From positions 1-5,050 of the forward strand of contig CAZWYJ010000076.1 in assembly GCA_964638165.1 (NCBI GenBank): a DNA stretch of 5,050 nt, read 5' to 3'. This document shows, one piece after another, positions 1 to 4,936 of this stretch. Origin of the DNA: 2-12-FULL-60-25 sp964638165. GTDB lineage: Bacteria; Patescibacteriota; Patescibacteriia; 2-12-FULL-60-25. Under the pieces are notes generated by a model that worked only from the letters and a program-made list of their open reading frames with translations, had not been told where the DNA came from and made no database searches. The first letter of the stretch is position 1; the number at the start of each line of letters is the position of its first letter. Both the position numbers and the translations under genes were made by a program.

Positions 1-944
1 ACGTGTACTCGGAAGATCGAGCGAGAGCATCCATGATGCGCGCCATTGAACAGCTCGACGGACTAGATGCATCCACTGAATCACGCAAGCAGGCCATCGA
101 AGACCTCAGAAACCAGATCGAGGATGCGCGAAAAAAACTCCAGCGCATCATAAACACGCCATCTCCAACCAAGATCTACGCGCTAACCGACGGTCTCGCG
201 GACGGCGCGCTCCGCTCCCCGATCATCTGGAAAGGAAATCTCGTTGTCGCGGACCGCGCCGGCAGCAAGCTGATCGTCATCAAACTCTCAGACAAGACAA
301 CATCGGATATCCCGATGCCGGAAGGAAAGCCCGAGATCACGAGCATCGCGCCTGGCAATGCCTCCGTGATTGTGGTGTTTTCGGATAAAACGCTCGCCGC
401 CGTGAATACCGAAACGAAGGTGGTCTCAAACCTCTCCTTCTCATCCTCTGCGGCAACGGTCACGGATGCCGTAACCTACACCGCGAACCGGATCTATGTT
501 CTCGATGCCGAGACGCAACAGATCTGGAGGCACCAGAGCGGTTCCGGCGGATTCGGATCAGGCGCAAAGTATTTGCAGGCAAACGCGACCGACCTTTCCA
601 ACGCCGTCTCTCTCGCGATTGACGCAAACGTCTACGTCTTGAAAAAGGATGGATCGCTCGTTCGCTTCTCGAATGGCGGGCAAGATGGATTCAACCTCTC
701 CCCCATTGATCCTAAACTTGAGAACGGCAACCAGATCTGGACCGATGCCGATGCCTCCATGATCGCCATTGCGGACGCCCAGGGAAAGCGCATCGTGGCG
801 TTCACGAAAGAAGGACGACTGATCGCACAATACACTTCACCGGCCTTCAAGGGCCCGACGGACATCATCGGAGATAGTGCGAATAAAAAACTGTACGTGA
901 TAGACGGAAACGCGATCTACGAGCTCTCCGGATTCGGCATGTAA
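1..944 (+). CDS. C-terminal part of a coiled-coil / beta-propeller protein (5' truncated)
   Basis: The frame is open from the left edge to TAA at 942-944. A GTG at base 3 could be read as a start, but no upstream sequence is visible and the protein begins inside a charged helix, so I treat it as truncated. Counting from that GTG, residues ~15-50 are a heptad-like helix rich in E/K/R/Q, probably a coiled coil. Residues ~58-311 are repeated beta-strand segments of the propeller type, for example ~74-95, ~122-138, ~156-178, ~201-225, ~245-277 and ~285-309. Phrases such as RIYVLDAETQQIWRH and KRIVAFTKEGRLIAQY look like NHL/YVTN/PQQ-type blades, roughly six in all. No catalytic motif is visible. 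From memory, Patescibacteria encode large membrane proteins, some with an N-terminal PP2C-like domain, that end in a helix plus such a propeller. Whether that applies here cannot be seen. The role is likely extracytoplasmic binding or scaffolding, by inference only. Confidence 0.72.
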   Translation, partial: VYSEDRARASMMRAIEQLDGLDASTESRKQAIEDLRNQIEDARKKLQRIINTPSPTKIYALTDGLADGALRSPIIWKGNLVVADRAGSKLIVIKLSDKTTSDIPMPEGKPEITSIAPGNASVIVVFSDKTLAAVNTETKVVSNLSFSSSAATVTDAVTYTANRIYVLDAETQQIWRHQSGSGGFGSGAKYLQANATDLSNAVSLAIDANVYVLKKDGSLVRFSNGGQDGFNLSPIDPKLENGNQIWTDADASMIAIADAQGKRIVAFTKEGRLIAQYTSPAFKGPTDIIGDSANKKLYVIDGNAIYELSGFGM

Positions 945-947
945 CGG

Positions 948-998
948 AAAAATAAAACTCCTCATAGAACCCGTCGAAAACCGACGGTCGGAGGAGTT
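948..998. terminator. Bidirectional terminator hairpin between convergent genes
   Basis: AACTCCTC at 956-963 pairs with GAGGAGTT at 991-998. Nested inside, CCGTCG at 971-976 pairs with CGACGG at 982-987 around an AAAAC loop. Read on the minus strand the stem is followed by GTTTTATTTTT, a strong U-tract that suits the gene ending at 1080. Read on the plus strand the tail is the weaker TTATATATC. It starts 4 bases after the stop of the plus-strand propeller gene, so it probably serves both converging genes. Confidence 0.72.
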
Positions 999-1079
999 AT
1001 ATATCATGAACAACACGGAACGAAAGGCGTTCCCGTCACTCACGGAGAAATGGGCTATAAAGGATAAGAGGCGCGGACG

Positions 1080-1673
1080 CTATGCGGGAGAACGCGAGGC
1101 GAGGAATGCAGCCCGACCGGGATCCGCTTTGCGAACCGCATCGGAATCACATCGGGTCTTTTGCGTAAACGATTCATGGCCCGGCTGAAACAGTGCGCAT
1201 GGAGAAACCGGATTCGTCTCCCCGCGCCGACGCAGAATCTCGTATCGGCCGCGAATGATCTCTGGAGACACCATGAGCGCTCGCGGATACATCCCCAAAT
1301 CGAGACCTATGCGAGAAAGCGCTTCAGCAGTCTCCTCAATGCGACGAACGTCCAATCCGATGAACGCCGGATGCGATCGGAGCGCCAAAACCGCTTGCCC
1401 GCAATTTATCCCCGCGTACCGCCTCAATTCCCCGATACGCTTTTTGATGCGATCGGAACGGTACTGAAGAATCTCCGGCCATGACCGGATAATCCGACGA
1501 AGTTCATCCGGATCGTTAAGCAAACCGAGACCCTTGCGAATGCTGATGATGCGCTCATTCAGCTCGAGTGCATCAGGAAGATGGAGATCCGGATGGGATG
1601 CGAATGCCGAGACATCCTCCTGTTCAAAACCGAAAGACCTGAAGACATGAACGGAAGCTAATGGAATTTGCAT
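1080..1673 (-). CDS. mTERF-like helical-repeat protein (197 aa), putative nucleic-acid binding
   Basis: I chose the ATG at 1673 because AAGGAGA lies 7 bases upstream and a good promoter lies beyond it. The longer open frame to 1772 would run through that promoter. The stop is TAG at 1080-1082. Residues ~10-145 contain four helical units, each carrying a short aliphatic motif around a conserved proline: SHPDLHL (P28), SWPEILQY (P66), SHPAFIGL (P102) and VSPEII (P137). The spacing of 35-38 residues is what mTERF repeats show, with a helix ending in an [I/L]-G-L turn such as RKGLGL, SRIGLDL and FRSFGF between prolines. Near the C-terminus HESFTQK resembles the E-E-F-x-x-K ending of mTERF proteins. 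The last ~35 residues look unstructured. mTERF proteins bind nucleic acid in mitochondria and chloroplasts and are uncommon in bacteria. The assignment rests on the pattern only; another alpha-solenoid is possible. The gene stands alone, convergent with the left neighbour. Confidence 0.68.
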   Translation of the reverse strand: MQIPLASVHVFRSFGFEQEDVSAFASHPDLHLPDALELNERIISIRKGLGLLNDPDELRRIIRSWPEILQYRSDRIKKRIGELRRYAGINCGQAVLALRSHPAFIGLDVRRIEETAEALSRIGLDLGMYPRALMVSPEIIRGRYEILRRRGETNPVSPCALFQPGHESFTQKTRCDSDAVRKADPGRAAFLASRSPA

Positions 1674-1680
1674 TGAATAC

Positions 1681-1687
1681 TCTCCTT
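1681..1687 (-). promoter_or_regulatory. Shine-Dalgarno AAGGAGA of the mTERF-like gene
   Basis: The minus-strand sequence AAGGAGA ends 7 bases before the ATG at 1673. It decides the start against the longer open frame that begins at 1772. Confidence 0.75.
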
Positions 1688-1743
1688 GTTTTTTGTTGAG
1701 TGCCAGACACATGCCTCTTTCCGAAGTGAAAGGTGCACATCCG

Positions 1744-1772
1744 AGACTAACACGGATTGAACCTTTTTTCAA
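1744..1772 (-). promoter_or_regulatory. Sigma70-type promoter of the mTERF-like gene
   Basis: On the minus strand, TTGAAA at 1772-1767 (5 of 6 to the -35 consensus) is followed by a 17-base spacer and TAGTCT at 1749-1744. That hexamer has the T, A and final T that matter most in a -10 box. Transcription would start near 1737, giving a leader of about 64 bases with a small CTTTC/GAAAG hairpin. The promoter sits just downstream of the rplL terminator, so the gene is transcribed on its own. Confidence 0.55.
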
Positions 1773-1789
1773 GCCCTCCTCCGCACAGA

Positions 1790-1826
1790 GACAAAAAGAA
1801 CCCCCGAAATAACTTCGGGGGCTCTT
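1790..1826 (-). terminator. Rho-independent terminator of the rplJ-rplL unit
   Basis: CCCCCGAA at 1801-1808 pairs perfectly with TTCGGGGG at 1814-1821 around a 5-base loop. On the minus strand the stem is followed by TTCTTTTTGT, a clear U-tract. It lies about 70 bases past the rplL stop, beyond the palindromic element. Confidence 0.85.
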
Positions 1827-1829
1827 GAT

Positions 1830-1883
1830 GTCTGCCTACTTACCTGACTGCCGTCAGGCAAGTCTGGCAGACAGGCCTGACGG
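1830..1883. repeat. Nested palindromic (REP-like) element
   Basis: Several inverted repeats are interlocked here. CCGTCAGGC at 1851-1859 pairs with GCCTGACGG at 1875-1883, enclosing GTCT/AGAC at 1862-1865 and 1869-1872 around GGC. Alternatively CCTGAC at 1843-1848 pairs with GTCAGG at 1853-1858, and GTCTGCC at 1830-1836 pairs with GGCAGAC at 1866-1872. The element sits 7 bases past the rplL stop and before the terminator. No U-tract follows it, so it is not itself a terminator. It looks like a dispersed palindromic repeat, but only one copy is visible in this window. Confidence 0.6.
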
Positions 1884-1890
1884 GAAACGC

Positions 1891-2289
1891 TTACTTGAGC
1901 GTTGCCTTTCCGCCAGCGTCTTCGATCTTCTTCTTGATCTCTTCCGCTTCAGCCTTCGGGGCGTTTTCCTTGATCACCTTTGGAGCGCCGTCAACGAGAT
2001 CCTTCGCTTCCTTCAATCCGAGACCCGTCACTTCACGCACCGCCTTGATGACACCGATCTTGTTGGAACCGGTTTCGGTCAATTCAACCGTGAATTCGGA
2101 CTTCTCTTCTGCAGCAGCTGCACCTGCGCCAGCGGCCATCACGGCAACCGGAGCGGCCGCGGACACACCGAACTTATCTTCGAGCGTCTTGACGAGCTCA
2201 GCAAGATCAAGCACAGAGAGCTTCTCGATCGTTTCCACGATCGCCTTGAACTTCTCCGGGATCTCAACGTTCTTCATTTCTTCGGACAT
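1891..2289 (-). CDS. rplL: 50S ribosomal protein L7/L12 (bL12)
   Basis: The complete gene encodes 132 residues, starting at ATG 2289 and stopping at TAA 1891-1893. Residues ~8-40 form the N-terminal dimerisation helices that bind L10 (VETIEKLSVLDLAELVKTLE). Residues ~43-62 are the flexible Ala/Pro/Gly-rich hinge. Residues ~65-131 are the globular domain with the signature KIGVIKAVREVTGLGLKEAK followed by LVDGAP, which contacts elongation factors and other translational GTPases. The length is slightly above the usual ~120-128. It lies downstream of rplJ on the same strand, as in nearly all bacteria. Its Shine-Dalgarno and the exact distance to rplJ are hidden in the N run, which begins one base before the start codon. 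A perfect terminator follows at 1801-1821. Confidence 0.98.
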   Translation of the reverse strand: MSEEMKNVEIPEKFKAIVETIEKLSVLDLAELVKTLEDKFGVSAAAPVAVMAAGAGAAAAEEKSEFTVELTETGSNKIGVIKAVREVTGLGLKEAKDLVDGAPKVIKENAPKAEAEEIKKKIEDAGGKATLK

Positions 2290-2290
2290 A

Positions 2291-2390
2291 NNNNNNNNNN
2301 NNNNNNNNNNNNNNNNNNNNNNNNNNNNNNNNNNNNNNNNNNNNNNNNNNNNNNNNNNNNNNNNNNNNNNNNNNNNNNNNNNNNNNNNNN
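2291..2390. other. Assembly gap (100 N)
   Basis: Exactly 100 unknown bases lie between the 3' end of rplJ and the start of rplL. A round 100 is the usual scaffolding placeholder, so the true distance is probably unknown. The open frame that seems to join the two ribosomal genes through the Ns is artificial. Confidence 0.97.
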
Positions 2391-2391
2391 C

Positions 2392-2922
2392 GACCGGTGC
2401 TTCTACAACAGGAGCAGCGACCGGAGCCGGTGCGCCAGCCTCACGCGCTTCGCGAACCGCGTTCAATACGCGGACGAAAGCGGAAACCGGAGCGTAGATC
2501 GTTCCGACGACCGTGCCGAGGAGTTCCTGGCGGGAAGGGAGTTTGCTCAAGGCAATCATCTTCTCTTTCCCGACGACCGATCCCTCAAACACGCCACCGA
2601 CGATCTGAAGAGTCGTTGTCTTCGACATGTCGCCGAAAACCTTGGCCGGAGCCACGACATCGCTGATGCCGAAGGCGACGCCAATCATGCCGTCAAACTT
2701 CTTTGCATCAACATCATACCCGGCATCTTTTGCCGCACGCGTCACCAAGGATTTCTTGGCAACCACGTAGCGGACATCGGCTTCACGCATCTTCTTACGA
2801 AGAGCATCCACCTGCGCCACCGTAATACCACGATAGTCGGCGAACGCAACGGACGCCGCATCTTTGAAGTTTTGCGTGAGCGTTTGAAGTGTTCCTTCTT
2901 TCTGTGCACGAGTTTTTGCCAT
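2392..2922 (-). CDS. rplJ: 50S ribosomal protein L10 (uL10), C-terminal end lost in gap
   Basis: 177 codons are visible from ATG 2922 to the gap. L10 forms the base of the ribosomal stalk, binds 23S rRNA with L11 and carries the L7/L12 dimers. Residues ~1-100 give the RNA-binding domain with family landmarks FADYRGITVAQVDALRKKMRE and VVAKKSLVTRAA, where the second replaces the common K-N-T-L by K-K-S-L. Residues ~129-160 (PSRQELLGTVVGTIYAPVSA, then FVRVLNAVRE) match the end of the domain and the helix that docks L7/L12. An Ala/Pro/Val-rich tail follows. Typical L10 proteins have 165-180 residues, so few codons should be missing, though tails vary. No Shine-Dalgarno precedes the ATG, which is unusual for a ribosomal gene. 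No rplK-rplA pair lies directly upstream; the next gene in that direction is an M16 peptidase. Confidence 0.97.
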
Positions 2923-2935
2923 ACGTTATGTGTCG

Positions 2936-2941
2936 CTTATA
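2936..2941 (-). promoter_or_regulatory. Possible -10 box close to the rplJ start
   Basis: Minus-strand TATAAG ends 13 bases before the rplJ ATG. Used as a -10, it would start the mRNA about 7 bases before the ATG. No convincing -35 lies 16-18 bases further upstream, and the rplJ leader lacks a Shine-Dalgarno. This is a weak call. Confidence 0.25.
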
Positions 2942-3000
2942 GCTTGACGCGAATCAGATAACATCTATGCGATACGCGAAACAAAAACTAAAAGCATTGA

Positions 3001-3119
3001 GGAAGTTTTATAGACGATGAGATGCGACGCGCTGGAGCGAGTGAATTTGTGAGGCGTATGGACATACGGTGAACAAATTCACGAGTGAAGCGCGAGCAGA
3101 TCGCGTCTATAAAACTTCT
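3001..3119. repeat. Long imperfect hairpin (about 118 bp) upstream of rplJ
   Basis: GAAGTTTTATAGACG at 3002-3016 and its exact complement at 3104-3118 form a 15-bp outer stem. Inside, CGCGCT (3028-3033) pairs with AGCGCG (3089-3094), GTGAATTTGT (3041-3050) with ACAAATTCAC (3073-3082), and CGTATG (3055-3060) with CATACG (3063-3068). Internal loops separate the stems. No coding frame explains it. It may be a MITE- or REP-type element or a structured part of the rplJ leader. No U-tract follows on either strand, so it is not a standard terminator. Confidence 0.75.
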
Positions 3120-3382
3120 AATCTTCGACCTTTTAAAACACCCGCCAGAGACGTTCATTTGTCCTGCGGGCGATATCTCCGTATAAAACGGGGATGATTC
3201 ACGCGCCTGCGTAGGGTTGGAGTTTGATCCCACGTCGCCAAGGCTATGCGGGACCCTACGGTCTTTGGACACGAATCTTTGGATGTGGGCACATGATAAA
3301 GGAAAACCCGTTTTTGGTCAAGGAGGGGGTCCCGATCCCCGTAGATGAGGCACGCCCCTACGTACGACGTACAAAATAGAAA
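3120..3382 (-). other. Gene-free structured region, possible distal rplJ leader
   Basis: I find no credible gene in this stretch between the peptidase terminator and the long hairpin. On the minus strand a 94-codon frame (3272-2988) has a biased, unlikely composition, no Shine-Dalgarno and runs through the hairpin. Visible structure includes a hairpin at 3141-3170, a small CCGT/ACGG stem at 3179-3191, an 8-bp stem CGTAGGGT/ACCCTACG at 3210-3217 and 3253-3260, and a repeated TCTTTGGA at 3262-3269 and 3276-3283. It could be a 5' leader of rplJ or remnants of intergenic repeats. Confidence 0.4.
3129..3170 (-). terminator. Attenuator-like hairpin upstream of rplJ
   Basis: CCCGC (3141-3145), AG (3147-3148) and GAC (3150-3152) pair with GTC (3161-3163), CT (3164-3165) and GCGGG (3166-3170). 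This gives ten pairs with two one-base bulges and an 8-base loop. On the minus strand the stem is followed by TGTTTTAAAAGG, a short U-run. It could end transcription ahead of rplJ, either as an attenuator or as a second terminator for the peptidase gene. The U-tract is modest. Confidence 0.35.
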
Positions 3383-3423
3383 CGCCCCGTTCTCAATGCA
3401 AGAAATGCACGGAGAGCGGGGCG
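3368..3423 (-). terminator. Rho-independent terminator of the M16 peptidase gene
   Basis: CGCCCCGTTCTC at 3383-3394 and GAGAGCGGGGCG at 3412-3423 form a 12-bp stem with one mismatch on the minus-strand RNA. The loop is 17 bases and contains two TGCA copies. The minus-strand tail is TTTCTATTTTGT. It begins 25 bases past the peptidase stop. Confidence 0.85.
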
Positions 3424-3448
3424 CTCAATCAATCAAAGAGGAGAAGGT

Positions 3449-4687
3449 TCACTCGTCCGAGCGCCGGAAGCGGATGCAGCCGATCTGCTCGGGACGAAGG
3501 TACTTGTTGGCGAGCTCGATGAGATGCGTTTTCGTCGTCGAAAGGAACAATTCGCGACGATCGATATCATCAGTATTACCAGCGATCCAATCCATTCGGA
3601 ACCAGTCTGCGGCTCGCCCGATTGCCATGAGTGGCCTTGTCGCGAAGAACATGCGACGCTCACCGAGCGCGAGAGCAAAGGCTTCATCGGAGATCTTTCC
3701 GGCACGGATATACGCGATCTCTTCGTGGAACCGCTCGACGTAGCTCTCAAGACGATCGCCGGGCCCATCAATCCGAACGCCGAGATCACACATCGGAGGA
3801 GATGAATCTTTCCGACCGATTGAATAGACTTCGCCGTCTTGAGTCCGCAAACGCTGATACAAGGCTCCGAACGGAAAAGCCGTGAGCGCATCGAAGAGCA
3901 AATGAAGCCTGGCTTCATCGTCGGTATCTTCTGGCTCCGGTACGTAGAACCAGACGCGGGACGTACGCCTCGGAGCGAGGTACGTGTCATTGATGACGCG
4001 TGGCGTAAAACGCAAACCACGCGCGTTCGGAACACCCCGACGAAACACGTCTGCCGGAATGGATTGCACGATGTGCACAACATCATCGAGCGCATACGGA
4101 CTCGTCACGCTGAGCAAAGCATTGTCCGTTACGTATGACGTGCGAAGAAATGCCCGTGCATTCTCCTCGTTGATGTCAGTGATGGACGCCGAAGTCCCCA
4201 GGACGGGATGCAGGCCGGAAATACCGGGAAACCGTCGCTCGGCATCCCAGACATAACGCTGAGAAACATCCTTTTTCCCACGGATTTCCTCACAAATAAT
4301 TCCGCGCTCACGCGCAATCCGATCCTCCCCGAATTTGGATTCCGAGCACATCTGGAAGAGTGCGCGGAGCGCCGTTGCCGCATCATCCGGCAGGCATCCG
4401 ATCTCATACGCCGTATAGGCGTATGAGGTTACGCAGTTTCGATGCGCCCCGTTCAAAATCAACGGCTTCATGATCGGATGTACACCTTCTCCATTCGGAC
4501 CTCCGGCGATAAGGTGCTCCGCAAAATGCGCCATACCCGGGATCGGATCATGATACGAACCGACGGCGAAAAGCAATTCCATCTTTACAAACGGAAACTC
4601 GGTCTGATTACACGCCACGGTCAGGCCGTTTTCCAAAACGCAGACCTCGACCGGACGTCCGGAACTATGATAGGTTCGTTTTTCCAA
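3449..4687 (-). CDS. M16-family zinc metallopeptidase (insulinase / processing-peptidase type)
   Basis: The gene is complete: 412 residues, starting at TTG 4687 and stopping at TGA 3449-3451. The inverted zinc motif HxxEH is HFAEH at residues 54-58, in which both His bind zinc and E57 is the catalytic base. The third ligand, expected about 76 residues on, is E134 in RERGIICEEIRG. Residues ~10-165 form the catalytic N-terminal domain and ~180-385 the inactive M16 C-terminal domain. RLRTQDGEVYSI at 279-290 supplies R281 and Y288, spaced like the family's R/Y substrate-binding pair. The length fits single-chain M16B enzymes, and one chain carrying both motifs suggests a homodimer. No signal peptide or membrane segment is seen, so it is probably cytoplasmic and degrades peptides. 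The substrate is unknown. AAAGGAGG lies 4 bases before the TTG. Terminators isolate it from both neighbours, so it gives no hint of working with rplJ. Confidence 0.93.
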   Translation of the reverse strand: MEKRTYHSSGRPVEVCVLENGLTVACNQTEFPFVKMELLFAVGSYHDPIPGMAHFAEHLIAGGPNGEGVHPIMKPLILNGAHRNCVTSYAYTAYEIGCLPDDAATALRALFQMCSESKFGEDRIARERGIICEEIRGKKDVSQRYVWDAERRFPGISGLHPVLGTSASITDINEENARAFLRTSYVTDNALLSVTSPYALDDVVHIVQSIPADVFRRGVPNARGLRFTPRVINDTYLAPRRTSRVWFYVPEPEDTDDEARLHLLFDALTAFPFGALYQRLRTQDGEVYSIGRKDSSPPMCDLGVRIDGPGDRLESYVERFHEEIAYIRAGKISDEAFALALGERRMFFATRPLMAIGRAADWFRMDWIAGNTDDIDRRELFLSTTKTHLIELANKYLRPEQIGCIRFRRSDE

Positions 4688-4691
4688 GATG

Positions 4692-4699
4692 CCTCCTTT
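4692..4699 (-). promoter_or_regulatory. Shine-Dalgarno AAAGGAGG fixing the TTG start of the M16 gene
   Basis: A near-perfect anti-16S complement ends 4 bases before TTG 4687. No ATG or GTG lies in frame at a better distance, and the protein's first strand begins about 10 residues later. TTG is therefore the likely start despite the short spacing. Confidence 0.75.
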
Positions 4700-4770
4700 G
4701 CATGCCTACGCATCCTTTTTGCATAAAATTCTCATCCCGTCAAGGCGTCTTCCTGCCCCCGCGTGTCCGC

Positions 4771-4869
4771 ATTTCGTATTCCGTATCTCGTATTTCGGAA
4801 CAGAAGTAAAGCTTTAAGACCCTGAAATCTTGTAGAAATGTCCGAAATACGAGATACGGAATACGAAAT
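4771..4869. repeat. Perfect 29-bp inverted repeat made of degenerate heptamers
   Basis: The arm at 4771-4799 is exactly complementary to 4841-4869, with a 41-base spacer. Each arm is four 7-base units of the form AT(T/C)(T/C)CGT, the one next to the spacer ending in CGG. The right arm continues with a fifth unit, TACGAAT (4869-4875), absent from the left. The element lies between the M16 gene and the terminator of the next gene, with no coding content. It is probably an intergenic repeat or MITE-like hairpin. The function is unknown. Confidence 0.88.
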
Positions 4870-4872
4870 ACG

Positions 4873-4914
4873 AATTAAAAGAGCGGGCATCCGGTGAGTA
4901 CCAGACGCCCGCTC
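4873..4914 (-). terminator. Rho-independent terminator of the right-edge gene
   Basis: GAGCGGGC at 4881-4888 pairs with GCCCGCTC at 4907-4914, with an inner GGT/ACC pair at 4893-4895 and 4900-4902 around GAGT. On the minus strand the stem is followed by TTTTAATT. It lies 22 bases past the stop of the partial gene at 4937. Confidence 0.85.
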
Positions 4915-4936
4915 AGGGTAGAGACACGCCGTTCGG

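Noticed and set aside
1006..1188. A 60-codon plus-strand frame with GGAGGAG 9 bases before its ATG
   Set aside because: Its ribosome site is the arm of a terminator hairpin, it overlaps the C-terminal coding end of the mTERF-like gene on the other strand, and its composition (Arg/Ala/Ser-rich) is that of an antisense frame.
1080..1240. Frameshift near the end of the mTERF-like gene, because the next frame reads RLRKRPDVIP
   Set aside because: The actual frame contains HESFTQK where mTERF proteins end with an E-E-F-x-x-K motif, and nothing else demands a shift. A short helical phrase in another frame is weak evidence.
1674..1772. A 33-residue N-terminal extension of the mTERF-like protein
   Set aside because: The region carries a -35/-10 promoter with 17-base spacing and a Shine-Dalgarno pointing to ATG 1673. 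The extension would begin inside the -35 box.
1825..2961. A 378-codon plus-strand frame spanning the ribosomal genes
   Set aside because: It is the antisense shadow of rplL and rplJ joined through the N run. It is Arg/Ser/Leu-rich with no domain.
2988..3272. A 94-codon minus-strand frame in the rplJ upstream region
   Set aside because: It has no Shine-Dalgarno and runs straight through the long hairpin. Phrases such as VGSNSNPTQARE are typical of translated tRNA-like or repeat DNA, not of protein.
3303..3340. AAAA-CCCG-TTTT and GGGG/CCCC short palindromes
   Set aside because: The stems are only 4 bp and could arise by chance. No tail or context supports a terminator or operator.
4701..4743. 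TTGACG at 4743-4738 (minus strand) as a -35 box for the peptidase gene
   Set aside because: The nearest -10-like sequences lie only 11-13 bases away, too close for a sigma70 promoter. No well-spaced -10 follows.
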